A stretch of 64,000 nt of DNA from positions 62,001-126,000 of the forward strand of contig NZ_JRPB02000001.1 in assembly GCF_000765695.2 (NCBI RefSeq). Reading direction: 5' to 3'. The notes beneath the pieces are model-generated. The model saw only the letters and a list, made by a program, of their open reading frames with translations. It ran no database searches and had not been told where the DNA came from. The translations under genes and the position numbers were made by a program. This DNA is from Helicobacter sp. MIT 11-5569 (GTDB taxonomy: Bacteria; Campylobacterota; Campylobacteria; Campylobacterales; Helicobacteraceae). Positions 9,240 to 17,338 of this stretch are shown in pieces (position 1 is the stretch's first letter; each line of letters begins with the position of its first letter).

Positions 9240-9713
9240 ATGGAAATTTTATTAAAAGACAAGAAGTTTCAAGCAATGCAAGGAAGGCATTGCCATGAGA
9301 TTTTAGAGTATTTAATCCGAAAAAAAATCAACTTTTCAATTCTTTGTAATGTAGAATGTGTGAAATTTGAGCCAAGTTTGCCACAAGAGATTCGCAATGC
9401 TTTTAGTGATTTAACTTTGTTTATTTTGGCGGGTTATACTTTTGAGAGTTTGGAGCTTGATGAAAAGAATCTTTATTTTGAAGCAGGGTTTGGAGAAGAG
9501 AATTTAGGTAGTTTTGTAACAGCTCCACTTGATAGTATTGTGCAAATTTTGTTACCAAATCATGATGGCTTGCAATCAGATTTTTGTATTTATGTCAATC
9601 TATTTGCAACATTTGCTAAGATTAAACAAAGTTCTATTGAAGAAGAGGAGGGTATTAATAGTTCTATGCAAGCTCTTTTAGCTAATCCAAAAAACAAAAG
9701 ATTTAAGAAATAA
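9240..9713 (+). CDS. Uncharacterised protein, SspB-like by pattern
   Basis: This 157-residue protein is not one I can name with certainty. Its order of motifs resembles the ClpXP adaptor SspB: an N-terminal helix (EILEYLIRKKINFSIL), a VPQ/LPQE-type turn (SLPQEIRNAFSD), a strand pair, LYFEAGFG (compare RFNARFGG in SspB), then APLDSIVQI. The C-terminus also fits the SspB plan: an acidic linker (about residues 133-138) followed by a basic-hydrophobic tail ending NPKNKRFKK, comparable with the ClpX-binding tail. No catalytic motif is present. It lies in a row of plus-strand Campylobacterota genes after pepF. The SspB link is inference from pattern only. Confidence 0.8.
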   Translation: MEILLKDKKFQAMQGRHCHEILEYLIRKKINFSILCNVECVKFEPSLPQEIRNAFSDLTLFILAGYTFESLELDEKNLYFEAGFGEENLGSFVTAPLDSIVQILLPNHDGLQSDFCIYVNLFATFAKIKQSSIEEEEGINSSMQALLANPKNKRFKK

Positions 9714-9757
9714 TTTGCTATACTGCACAGATTTTAGTCTCAAACAATGGAGAAAAA

Positions 9758-10504
9758 ATGAATAGAAAAATCAATTTAGAATTATTTCGATTTGATGTAA
9801 AAACGGACTATCTACCTTATTTTACAAAGCTTACATTTAAAGTTGATATTGAAAAATCTTTGTTAGATTTGTTAAAAATGGTTCAAGATTCTGTATATGA
9901 TTATGGATACAACGCATATGGTTTTAAGATTAATGGTGTAGTCGTTTTTGATTTTAATCTTCCTATTTCTGTGCTTATTAAAAAGTTTGGAGACGCGTGG
10001 GTTATTGAACCGCTTAATACGCACTTAGCACTTAAAGATTTAATCATTAATATTGAGCCTTTTTTAAACAAGTTAGCTACTTTAAGAGCGTTGGGCTTAG
10101 ATGAGTTAGCACATGATGAAGTCTTAAGCACTTTTAAAAATACAGATTTTAAGGAAATTTTTGTAGAAAATTTAGAATCAAAAGCTATGAGTAATACATT
10201 TTTATTATCTTTTATTCCTTTTGCATATGCAACGCCATTAAGTGTTGAAAATTCTAACTATCTTGGTGAAGCTTATTTTTTATTAGCTGCGGCATTGTAT
10301 GCAAAGCATAAAACAGAAGGTATTTTAGAAGCGATAAGTAGTTTAGAAGATGGAATCTTTAATGCAGAATCATTGAAGACTTATCTTTTTCCACAAGATG
10401 ATAGGTTTGATATTTGTATAGAAGAGTTAAAAACTTTGGTGTTTGATCGTTGTGAAAATCCAAAAATCCAAAAGCTTAAAGCTAAAATCTTAAAAAGTTT
10501 ATAG
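9758..10504 (+). CDS. Uncharacterised protein, possible degenerate HdrC/SdhB-like subunit
   Basis: This 248-residue protein has an N-terminal region (residues 1-75: LELFRFDVKTDYLPYF then a helix and VVVFDFNLP) that resembles the beta-grasp N-terminus of succinate/fumarate reductase iron-sulfur subunits. The cysteine clusters that would bind clusters are absent; only single cysteines occur near the C-terminus. Together with the next gene (9-bp gap), whose C-terminus resembles HdrB, it looks like an HdrC/HdrB-type pair that lost its metal centres. Function unknown; the family appears limited to Campylobacterota as far as I recall. Confidence 0.8.
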   Translation: MNRKINLELFRFDVKTDYLPYFTKLTFKVDIEKSLLDLLKMVQDSVYDYGYNAYGFKINGVVVFDFNLPISVLIKKFGDAWVIEPLNTHLALKDLIINIEPFLNKLATLRALGLDELAHDEVLSTFKNTDFKEIFVENLESKAMSNTFLLSFIPFAYATPLSVENSNYLGEAYFLLAAALYAKHKTEGILEAISSLEDGIFNAESLKTYLFPQDDRFDICIEELKTLVFDRCENPKIQKLKAKILKSL

Positions 10505-10512
10505 GAGAATTC

Positions 10513-11331
10513 ATGGAATCTTGTATCCTTTTGCATAATCATTTATATCAATCCTCTGAAATCTTGATAGACAACATTAAGAAACTACTTGATAAACTGC
10601 ATATTTCCATTGTTCGCACAGAATCCCTCACGCTTGATGATAAGTTTTTGCCTTTTATTGAGCCAATTTCTTATTTTAAACCTATTATCACGCTTCTGCA
10701 TAAAGCGCATGAAGAAGGACAGAGAGTTTTAATTTGTGATACGCAAAGTTTGTTGGTGGTTGCTAAACTCCTTAAAAAACTTTATGAAAATTCAGAATTT
10801 AGAGAAGCGATGAATGAAGCTTGTGCTTGTAATATTGATATTTTAAATCTTGAAAATAGTTTTGTTTTTGCTCCTGAGATTGTGTTTGACGCAATTAAAG
10901 TTGCAGAGATTAAACAAAGACGTTGGGAAAGTTTTAAATGCGCATTTGTTTTTGATAGAGAGCTTGAAGAGTATATCAAGGAATCCCAAATTTTATTGCG
11001 TGCAGAGAGCATTACAGGGCTAAAGATTCTACCATTTTTTAAAAATAGTTATGCGTATTTATTGCAAAGCAATCCCGAATTAGCTTACAAAATGGCTGCA
11101 ATGGATTATTATGAAATGGTAGATTGTGGAATAGATTTTATTATTACGCCAAACATTGGAAATTTTGAATTAATGGATAAGCACACAAAAGCATTACAAG
11201 ATATTTCTGGGCGTGATACAGCAGAGATTCCACTTTTGTTTGTGCCACAAGTAATTTTAGCTCTCTTTATGGACACAAAAGCAGAGTTTTTAGGGTTTGA
11301 CTCACATAAAATTAGACCACAAATGCTTTAA
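10513..11331 (+). CDS. Uncharacterised protein, HdrB-like fold lacking cluster cysteines
   Basis: The 272-residue product shows at its C-terminus (about residues 205-270) the pattern GIDFIITPNIGNFELMDKH, then IPLLFVPQVILALFM and FLGFDSHKI. This matches the HdrB/SdhE CCG-domain end (GAD-ivt-CP-C-xNL, PVLYxTQLLGLA, LGLDKH) with the CPxC cysteines replaced. The N-terminal ~130 residues contain a CACN element but no paired CCG motif. A scaffold or regulatory role derived from an electron-transfer subunit is an inference. It is tightly linked to the preceding gene and followed 8 bp later by a small membrane protein. Confidence 0.8.
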   Translation: MESCILLHNHLYQSSEILIDNIKKLLDKLHISIVRTESLTLDDKFLPFIEPISYFKPIITLLHKAHEEGQRVLICDTQSLLVVAKLLKKLYENSEFREAMNEACACNIDILNLENSFVFAPEIVFDAIKVAEIKQRRWESFKCAFVFDRELEEYIKESQILLRAESITGLKILPFFKNSYAYLLQSNPELAYKMAAMDYYEMVDCGIDFIITPNIGNFELMDKHTKALQDISGRDTAEIPLLFVPQVILALFMDTKAEFLGFDSHKIRPQML

Positions 11332-11339
11332 TAAAGAAA

Positions 11340-11621
11340 ATGGTTTCTGCATTAAAAGTTGTCATTTCGCTTGCAATTGCGATGGCTTGGTATCAGCTAA
11401 CTTCCAATCAAGAAACAGCGATTTTTTTCTTTGTTTTAATGCTTGTAATATTTTTTGTCCGTCCTATTGCCTATCAAAGTCAAACAGAACGAGAAGAATT
11501 TATTGAAAAATACAGACGTTCCAAAGAGCGTCAAAGAAACCTAGAAAAAATGCGTCAAGAAGAAAAGAAAAAAGCCTTAGAAGAAAAGAAAAAAAGAATG
11601 GGCGGAGAGAAAGAAAAATAG
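11340..11621 (+). CDS. Small membrane protein with basic coiled-coil tail
   Basis: This 93-residue protein has two predicted membrane helices (about residues 5-20 and 27-45) followed by a highly charged Lys/Glu/Arg helix to the end (EKMRQEEKKKALEEKKKR). It has no recognisable domain. Its start is 8 bp after the HdrB-like gene and its stop is 8 bp before cutA, so it belongs to the same transcription unit. A membrane anchor or scaffold is possible but unsupported. Confidence 0.75.
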   Translation: MVSALKVVISLAIAMAWYQLTSNQETAIFFFVLMLVIFFVRPIAYQSQTEREEFIEKYRRSKERQRNLEKMRQEEKKKALEEKKKRMGGEKEK

Positions 11622-11629
11622 GCTTACAA

Positions 11630-11953
11630 ATGCGGTTAATGCTACTTCAAACAACAACTACGGAATCTAATGCTAAGATTCTGATTAAAGTCGCATTGGG
11701 TTGCGGTTTAAGCCCTTGTATCCAACAAATGCAAATCCAAAGCCATTATATGTGGGCAAAGGATTCTAAAACTTTAGAAGTCGTCAATGAAAATGAGATT
11801 CTGCTAAGTTTTAAAGTTTTTAAAAAAGATTTTAAGGCTTTAAAGAAACTTCTTTTAAAGCACCACACTTACGAGCTCCCTGAAATTATTGGAATCCATC
11901 TGCAAAAAGTCTCAAAACCTTATAAGAAATGGTGTAAAAGTGCATTTGCGTAG
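11630..11953 (+). CDS. cutA: CutA-like divalent-cation tolerance protein
   Basis: The 107-residue protein follows the CutA pattern: an N-terminal strand with QTTTTESNAKILIKVALG, then GLSPCIQQMQIQSHYMW, a strand with LLSFKVFKK, the HHTYELPEIIGI segment (compare HPYEVPEI), and a final YKKWCK (compare YLxWI). CutA forms a very stable trimer resembling PII signalling proteins; its link to copper tolerance is genetic and its biochemical role is unsettled. It closes the plus-strand run that began at pepF. Sequence divergence is substantial, but motif order is complete. Confidence 0.82.
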   Translation: MRLMLLQTTTTESNAKILIKVALGCGLSPCIQQMQIQSHYMWAKDSKTLEVVNENEILLSFKVFKKDFKALKKLLLKHHTYELPEIIGIHLQKVSKPYKKWCKSAFA

Positions 11954-11968
11954 AGTTTTTATCTAAAA

Positions 11969-11984
11969 TGGAATAAATTTTGCT
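11969..11984 (+). promoter_or_regulatory. Sigma-54 (RpoN) promoter for the 12025 gene
   Basis: The element TGGAATAAATTTTGCT has GG at 11970-11971 and GC at 11982-11983, exactly ten bases apart, as in the -24/-12 consensus TGGCAC-N5-TTGCW. The expected start site is about 12 bases after GC, leaving a roughly 30-base leader before the ATG at 12025. In Helicobacter RpoN drives the middle (hook and rod) flagellar genes. Confidence 0.75.
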
Positions 11985-12024
11985 TTTATCTTAAAGTGAA
12001 AAACTTTAAATAAAAGGAAAAGTC

Positions 12025-12513
12025 ATGCAAGTTAGTGATAAAAATAATCAAATGTGGGGTTTGTTAAGTCAAGCGTATGACCAAAATAAATCTAGCAATC
12101 TTACGGGCTATACTAACAATAGCAATTCTAATTCTATTTTTTCCACAGAAAAAACACAAAAATCCCAAAACGTTGATACACTATTTGATGTCGTAAATTC
12201 TACTGGAGTGATGACAAATGATATTGAAGATGTTTTAACGCTAAGCCATGATTTTTCAAAAATGCGTGATTTTGCAAAGGAATTTAGCATAAAAGGAAAT
12301 CTTAGCGAGTTAGGTGATGCAATGGCACAAAGTGGAATCTTAAATAAAGAAGAAAAAATGGGCTTTGATGTGCTTTATAAAATTAACCCAAGTTTAGATT
12401 CTGCACAAACACAAAATATCTTGCAAAATTCAAATTTAAGCAAAGAAAATATAAATTTACTAAGTAATGTAGATAGAAAAATTGGTGCAGTGCGCTATTT
12501 TGGAAATTTTTAA
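12025..12513 (+). CDS. Uncharacterised protein, probable flagella-associated (RpoN-regulated)
   Basis: The 162-residue soluble protein has a Ser/Asn-rich N-terminal ~55 residues and a more helical remainder (FDVVNSTGVMTNDIEDVL, FSKMRDFAKEFSIKG, ENINLLSNVDRKIG). I do not recognise the family. The upstream sigma-54 element and an AAAAGGAAAAG ribosome site indicate coexpression with the hook operon, so a rod/hook-associated or chaperone role is the best inference. Its stop overlaps the convergent uvrC end by 4 bp. The low-complexity N-terminus is like those of secreted flagellar substrates. Confidence 0.75.
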   Translation: MQVSDKNNQMWGLLSQAYDQNKSSNLTGYTNNSNSNSIFSTEKTQKSQNVDTLFDVVNSTGVMTNDIEDVLTLSHDFSKMRDFAKEFSIKGNLSELGDAMAQSGILNKEEKMGFDVLYKINPSLDSAQTQNILQNSNLSKENINLLSNVDRKIGAVRYFGNF

Positions 12514-14351
12514 TGTAGTGCGTTAAAGACAGCATTTGCAAGATTTTCAGAAAGAACTTTTTTGAGCTCTTCTAAGCTTGTATTTTCTATAGCTTCAAAA
12601 CTTCCAAAATATGCGAGTAGCTTATTTTGGATTGCTTTGCCTACACCTTTAACTTCTAAAATCTTAGAGTGTTGCATTATTTTTTGTTTTTGTTTTTGGT
12701 GAAAAGTGATAGCGAAGCGATGTGCTTCATCACGCAATTTTTGTAAAAATTGTAAGCGTTTATCACTAGTGCTTAAACGATATTCTTCTAAATTTTCATC
12801 TCTTAAAATATCTCTTGCGTTACCTTTAGCGCGATGTGCTTTGCTATCTAATTTTTCTTTTGCGATTCCAATAACTTCTAAATTCACACCAGCACTATTT
12901 AGTAGCTCTTTTGCAAGATTGATTTGTCCAGCTCCTCCATCTAATACCCATAAATCAGGGGGAGATTCCATCTCAAAATCTTGTATGCGGCGGCTTAACA
13001 TTTCGCGCATTTGCGTGTATTCATCTTTGCCTTCTAACAAATAATGGTGATAAGATTCCTTGATAAAGTCTTTGCTATCATACACAACCATTGCTCCAAC
13101 GCATTGCGCTCCTTTGTGATGAGAAGTATCGAAGACTTCAAAGCGATAAGGTGTGCTTTGTAAAGAAAAGAGTGCTTTAAGAGAGCTAAAAATTTCTTCT
13201 TCATCATTTTGTTCTAATCGCAAAATCTCTCTTCCATTTTGTAATGCAAGCTCGCATAAACGTTTTTTATCTCCACTTTTTGGATAATGAATTGTAATTT
13301 TTTTGCCCGTTTTTTCATACAAAAATGTTTCAAGCTCTTGTGTGCTATCTCCTAAATCAAAAGGAATAAGAATCTGTTTTGGGATAAGTGGCAAAGTGTT
13401 AGAATAGTAATTTACAATAGCTTGTTTGTAGATTTCCAGTTTTTCAAAACCCATCTCACTTTTAATGCTTTGTGTAGCACTTGAGATGATTCTCCCATTG
13501 CGCATAAAAAATTTGACTAACACAGCACGCTTTTCTTCGCATACAAGCGCAAAGACATCTAAGTCGATTAAATTTGCAAAATCCACAGAAGAGAGTGGAT
13601 TTAATTGTTGAATCTTTGCGATTCTATCGCGTAAGATTCCAGCTTCTTCAAAGCGCAGATTTTCAGAGAGTTGAAGCATTTTTTTTTCTAAAAGGGGTAG
13701 AATCTTTTTGGGATTTTCTACGCATTCTAGGGCATTTTGCAGAATTGTTGCATATTCTTTAGTTGTAATCTTTCCTTCACAAGGTGCTAAACAGCGATGA
13801 ATTTGATAAAACAAACAAGCTTTTTTACCTTTTTTGCAAGCTTCTTTTTGCACTAAAGGGAAGATTTCATAAATAGAATCCAAAAGATCTCTAGCTCCCA
13901 TAGAAAATGGACCAAAGTAGCGCAAACCTTGCTTTTTGAAAACTTTTCTTGTAAGCAAAATGCGCGGAAAATCTTCTTGTAAATCTACGCACAAATAAGG
14001 ATAAGTCTTATCATCGCGCAACAAAATATTATATTTTGGCTTGAGTTGTTTAATAAGAGAATTTTCTAAAATTAGCGCGTCATTTTCGTCTTTAACGACA
14101 ATATAACGCAATTGTGCAATTTGACGCACCATTTGTGCAATTCTTGGGCTTAGGTTTGGAGCAGGGGAAAGAGTTGGAGTAAAGCGAAAATAACTTTTAA
14201 TGCGGTTTTTGAGATTCTTTGCTTTGCCGACATATAAAAGCCTGCCTTGTGTATCAAAATAGTGATACACCCCACTATCATTTGGAACTTTTTTTAATGT
14301 TTCAAGCAAGGTTTCAGATAAGGGAGTAAGAAGAGTTTTTGTTTCTTGCAT
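12510..14351 (-). CDS. uvrC: Excinuclease ABC subunit C
   Basis: UvrC makes both incisions in nucleotide excision repair. Visible domains are the N-terminal GIY-YIG nuclease (GVYHYFDTQGRLLYVGKAKNLK, residues ~27-48), a cysteine-containing region with CLFYQIHRCLAPCEG, the UVR helix pair (about 205-240), the C-terminal RNase H-like nuclease (FEVFDTSHHKGAQCVGAMVVY, LWVLDGGAGQI), and helix-hairpin-helix motifs (LEVKGVGKAIQNKLLAYFGS). At 613 residues it is full length. It converges with the RpoN-regulated gene and follows a DciA-like gene on the same strand. Confidence 0.96.
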   Translation of the reverse strand: MQETKTLLTPLSETLLETLKKVPNDSGVYHYFDTQGRLLYVGKAKNLKNRIKSYFRFTPTLSPAPNLSPRIAQMVRQIAQLRYIVVKDENDALILENSLIKQLKPKYNILLRDDKTYPYLCVDLQEDFPRILLTRKVFKKQGLRYFGPFSMGARDLLDSIYEIFPLVQKEACKKGKKACLFYQIHRCLAPCEGKITTKEYATILQNALECVENPKKILPLLEKKMLQLSENLRFEEAGILRDRIAKIQQLNPLSSVDFANLIDLDVFALVCEEKRAVLVKFFMRNGRIISSATQSIKSEMGFEKLEIYKQAIVNYYSNTLPLIPKQILIPFDLGDSTQELETFLYEKTGKKITIHYPKSGDKKRLCELALQNGREILRLEQNDEEEIFSSLKALFSLQSTPYRFEVFDTSHHKGAQCVGAMVVYDSKDFIKESYHHYLLEGKDEYTQMREMLSRRIQDFEMESPPDLWVLDGGAGQINLAKELLNSAGVNLEVIGIAKEKLDSKAHRAKGNARDILRDENLEEYRLSTSDKRLQFLQKLRDEAHRFAITFHQKQKQKIMQHSKILEVKGVGKAIQNKLLAYFGSFEAIENTSLEELKKVLSENLANAVFNALH

Positions 14352-14371
14352 TGGTGAATCTTTTGATAAAA

Positions 14372-14821
14372 TTATTCTTGAGCTTTTAAAATAACATTTC
14401 TGATAGATTCAAAAAGTGCATAAATTTCTGGATTCTGTGCTAAGTTTTTAAACTCTCCTTTGCTTAATTCTCCATAAGTTTGTGGAATCGCTTTTTCTTG
14501 ATTTTTTTCTACTTCTTTTTGATAAATATTGTGTGTTACAAAGACTTTAATATCTGTGGTTTGTAAAAGTGCATTTTTTTCTTGTTGATATTGTTTTAAA
14601 AGTTGTTTGACTAAAGCAATTTTATGATAGAATTCTTGCTTGAAACAAGGGTGTTTTAAAGCAATGAATAAAATTTTATCCCGAGTAAAGCTAAAAGCGA
14701 TTCCATTTTTTAAGCTTAAAGGTAATAGTTGGATAAAATACTGCGATTCCCTAACTTCGTGTAATTTTCTAAAACTAGGAGAATTTAAAAGATGTGTCAA
14801 AACTTCCGATACATTTTTCAT
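14372..14821 (-). CDS. DciA-like (DUF721) protein
   Basis: The 149-residue protein resembles the DUF721/DciA family: an N-terminal helix with VSEVLTHLLNS, then a KH-like half with GIAFSFTRDKILFIALKHPCFKQEFYHKI, the hallmark 'L-x-V...H-x-x-x-x-x-E-L' arrangement. DciA helps load the replicative helicase DnaB in bacteria that lack DnaC. Evidence is pattern-based and the family is very divergent, so the assignment is moderate. Its start region overlaps a divergent small lipoprotein gene on the other strand. Confidence 0.7.
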   Translation of the reverse strand: MKNVSEVLTHLLNSPSFRKLHEVRESQYFIQLLPLSLKNGIAFSFTRDKILFIALKHPCFKQEFYHKIALVKQLLKQYQQEKNALLQTTDIKVFVTHNIYQKEVEKNQEKAIPQTYGELSKGEFKNLAQNPEIYALFESIRNVILKAQE

Positions 14822-14923
14822 TTTTTGATTATAACACAGATTCTTTTGTTTGGCACTTTAAGTGTGGGTTGTGGGTTTAAAGATGAACCTTTTAGACCAA
14901 AGAATGCGCAAACAACACAATAA
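14792..14923 (+). CDS. Tiny LptM/YifL-like lipoprotein
   Basis: A 43-codon frame begins at ATG 14792, preceded by TAGGAGAA with good spacing. It encodes a hydrophobic signal segment (FHFLIITQILLFGTLSVGC) followed directly by GFKDEPFRPKN, then stops at 14923. The Cys-Gly-x-Lys-x-(D/G)-P-x-x-P pattern after the lipobox is that of the small LptM/YifL-type lipoproteins. The lipobox (SVGC) has Leu at -4 rather than -3, which is unusual. The first 30 bases overlap the divergent dciA-like start. nadB starts 7 bp later, so the two probably share a transcript. Confidence 0.55.
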   Translation: MCQNFRYIFHFLIITQILLFGTLSVGCGFKDEPFRPKNAQTTQ

Positions 14924-14929
14924 TAAAGA

Positions 14930-16423
14930 ATGTCAATGTTGCATTTTGATGTGATTATTGTAGGTGCAGGTGTTGCTGGGCTCTATGCTTCATTAAATTT
15001 ACCTAAACATCTAAAAGTTTTGATTTTATGCAAGGACCAGCCTTGGGAGTGTAATACTTTTTATGCGCAAGGTGGAATCGCAGTAGCAAAAGATATAGAA
15101 GATATTGCTTTGCATATTAAAGATACTTTAAATGCTGGTGCTGGAATGTGCAATGAAGAAGCGGTAAAAACGCTAAGTCAAGAAAGCCTAGAAGTCTTAG
15201 AAGATTTAATTTTGCGCCAAATTCCTTTTGATAAAGATGAGTTTGGAAACCTTCTTTTTACTAAAGAAGCTGCACATAGCACTTCGCGTATTATTCATGC
15301 GGGTGGGGATTCCACAGGGAGAGCATTACACTCACATTTGATTGCACAAATTTCACACACATTGTGGAAAAATGCAACTGTAACAGAGCTTTTAATCGAA
15401 AATAATCATTGCTATGGAGTTAGCGTGCTAACAAAGCGTGGAAATTATAATCTTTATGCAAACCATATTATCCTAGCAAGTGGTGGCGTTGGTGCGCTTT
15501 TTGAGTATCATACAAATGCTTATACAATTTCTAGTGAGCTGCATGGAATGATTATTGAAAGTGGGTTGAGACTTAAAGATATGGAAATGTTGCAGTTTCA
15601 CCCTACTGTATTTGTAAAAACACACCACGCGCGTAAAATGTTACTTAGTGAAGCATTAAGAGGAGAGGGAGCAAAAATCGTAGATTTTTGGGGAGAACGT
15701 TTTTTGTTTGATTATGACAAAAAAGGTGAGCTTGCACCTAGAGATAAAGTTGCTAGAAGTATCTTTGATTACAAAATGAAACTAAAAGAAAAATTTAAAA
15801 AACAAGAAGAACAAGAAATCTATTTAGATTTAAGTGCTTTTTCTAAAGAATTTTTTTATAATCGCTTTCCTAATATTTCACGAAATCTTAGTGCATTTGG
15901 ATTTGATTTGCCAAAAGATAAGATTCCAATCTCTCCAGCTTTTCATTATTGTATGGGTGGGATTGAAACTGATGGTGTTGGAAAGGTTATAGGAATGGAG
16001 AATCTTTATGCAGTTGGCGAGTGTGCTTGCACAGGAGTGCATGGCGCAAATCGTCTAGCGTCAAATTCCTTGCTTGAAGGTTTGGTTTTTTCAAGACGGA
16101 GTGCAAGGGATATTTTAGGAAGTTATGGCGCAAAAACAGAGCATAAAATTCGAGAATTTTTATTACATACAGAAGTTTTACAAAATGCTCAAGATGAGAA
16201 TCTTAAAGCAATTTTGCGCAATTTAATGTGGAACAAAGTCGGCATTATGCGCAAAAAATCAGGACTTAATGAGGCTTTAGGAGGTGTAGAAGTTATGCTA
16301 CAAAGTGGAGTGGGGCGTTTGTTGCGCTTGCGTTTGCTAACAGCAAAAAATATTATAGAATCTGCCCTTAAGCGTGATGCTTCTGTGGGGGCACATTATC
16401 TAACTGATGAAGGATTACAATGA
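14930..16423 (+). CDS. nadB: L-aspartate oxidase
   Basis: NadB oxidises aspartate to iminoaspartate, the first step of de novo NAD synthesis. The FAD-binding motif VIIVGAGVAGLYASL is at residues 8-22. The fumarate-reductase-family signatures AQGGIAVAK, HPTVFVKT, SEALRGEGAKIVD, GGIETDG and GANRLASNSLLEGLVF follow in order, with a helical C-terminus. Its length of 497 residues is normal. The ATG at 14930 overlaps nothing and sits 7 bp after the lipoprotein stop. Its TGA overlaps the ATG of a small basic protein gene. Confidence 0.95.
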   Translation: MSMLHFDVIIVGAGVAGLYASLNLPKHLKVLILCKDQPWECNTFYAQGGIAVAKDIEDIALHIKDTLNAGAGMCNEEAVKTLSQESLEVLEDLILRQIPFDKDEFGNLLFTKEAAHSTSRIIHAGGDSTGRALHSHLIAQISHTLWKNATVTELLIENNHCYGVSVLTKRGNYNLYANHIILASGGVGALFEYHTNAYTISSELHGMIIESGLRLKDMEMLQFHPTVFVKTHHARKMLLSEALRGEGAKIVDFWGERFLFDYDKKGELAPRDKVARSIFDYKMKLKEKFKKQEEQEIYLDLSAFSKEFFYNRFPNISRNLSAFGFDLPKDKIPISPAFHYCMGGIETDGVGKVIGMENLYAVGECACTGVHGANRLASNSLLEGLVFSRRSARDILGSYGAKTEHKIREFLLHTEVLQNAQDENLKAILRNLMWNKVGIMRKKSGLNEALGGVEVMLQSGVGRLLRLRLLTAKNIIESALKRDASVGAHYLTDEGLQ

Positions 16424-16596
16424 GAAATAAAATGAGATTACGTAATAAGTTCAAAAATAAATTCAAAAAAAATGAAGAAATAAAAATGAAACAGATTAGA
16501 AAAACACTTTTGAAAGATTTAGAAGAGATTCAAAAAAGACCTAGGCGTCCCAAAAAGAACAAAGTGATGTCTGAACAAGATTATTCATTCTTTTAA
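16420..16596 (+). CDS. Small very basic protein
   Basis: A 58-codon frame starts at the ATG that overlaps the nadB stop (ATGA), indicating translational coupling, and ends at TAA 16594-16596, which shares bases with the convergent stop of the ABC ATPase gene. The product is dominated by Lys/Arg/Asn ([19 protein letters not shown]) with a RPRRPKKNK patch and an aromatic tail (QDYSFF). It has no known domain. A nucleic-acid or membrane-surface binder is conceivable. Coupling to nadB argues that it is translated. Confidence 0.6.
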   Translation: MRNKMRLRNKFKNKFKKNEEIKMKQIRKTLLKDLEEIQKRPRRPKKNKVMSEQDYSFF

Positions 16597-17330
16597 AATT
16601 CAAAGATATTAAGAAATTTCTTCGCACGCTCACTTTTAGGGTTTGTGAAAAACTCTTTAGGAGTTGCGATTTCTGCAATCTTTCCGTGGTCAAAAAATAC
16701 GATTCTATCTGCGACATGCTCTGCAAATTTCATTTCATGGGTTACTAGAATCATTGTCATGCCGTTTTCTGCAAGCTCTTTAATCACATCAAGCACTTCT
16801 TTAACCATTTCTGGGTCTAAGGAAGCGGTTACCTCATCAAAAAGCATAATTTCTGGATTCATACACAATGCGCGCACAATCGCAACGCGTTGTTTTTGCC
16901 CTCCGCTTAACTCTTTGGGATAGGAATCCTTTTTGTTAGCTAATCCTACGCGTTCTAAAAGCTTTAAAGCTTGTTCTTTTGCATCTTTGAGATTGCGATT
17001 CTGCACTTTTTGTGGAGCAAGAGTAATATTTTCTAAAACATTCAAATGCGGGAATAATTCATAATTTTGAAAAACCATACCGATTTTTTGGCGCACCTTG
17101 CTCCATTTTGTTTGCACATTTTCGCCACTAATTTGGATATTATCCAAATAAATCCTACCACCTTGTATGGATTCTAATCCATTAATACAGCGCAAAAATG
17201 TGCTTTTTCCACAACCACTTGGTCCTAAAATCGCGCAAACCTCACCTTTTTTGACTTCTAAACTCACACCATCTAAAACAAGATTATCAGCATATTTCTT
17301 AACAATATTTTCTAGTTTTAATAAAATCAT
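16593..17330 (-). CDS. Polar amino-acid ABC transporter, ATP-binding subunit (GlnQ-like)
   Basis: The 245-residue ATPase has Walker A (GPSGCGKST), the signature LSGGQKQR, Walker B ([12 protein letters not shown]) and the H-loop (LVTHEM). The Walker B context reads DEVTASLD where DEPTSALD is more common in the family, which is a minor variation. It powers import with the two permeases of this operon. No periplasmic binding protein gene is in the operon within the window. It is the last gene of a minus-strand unit beginning near 20.5 kb. Confidence 0.92.
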   Translation of the reverse strand: MILLKLENIVKKYADNLVLDGVSLEVKKGEVCAILGPSGCGKSTFLRCINGLESIQGGRIYLDNIQISGENVQTKWSKVRQKIGMVFQNYELFPHLNVLENITLAPQKVQNRNLKDAKEQALKLLERVGLANKKDSYPKELSGGQKQRVAIVRALCMNPEIMLFDEVTASLDPEMVKEVLDVIKELAENGMTMILVTHEMKFAEHVADRIVFFDHGKIAEIATPKEFFTNPKSERAKKFLNIFEF

Positions 17331-17338
17331 TGTTTTCC

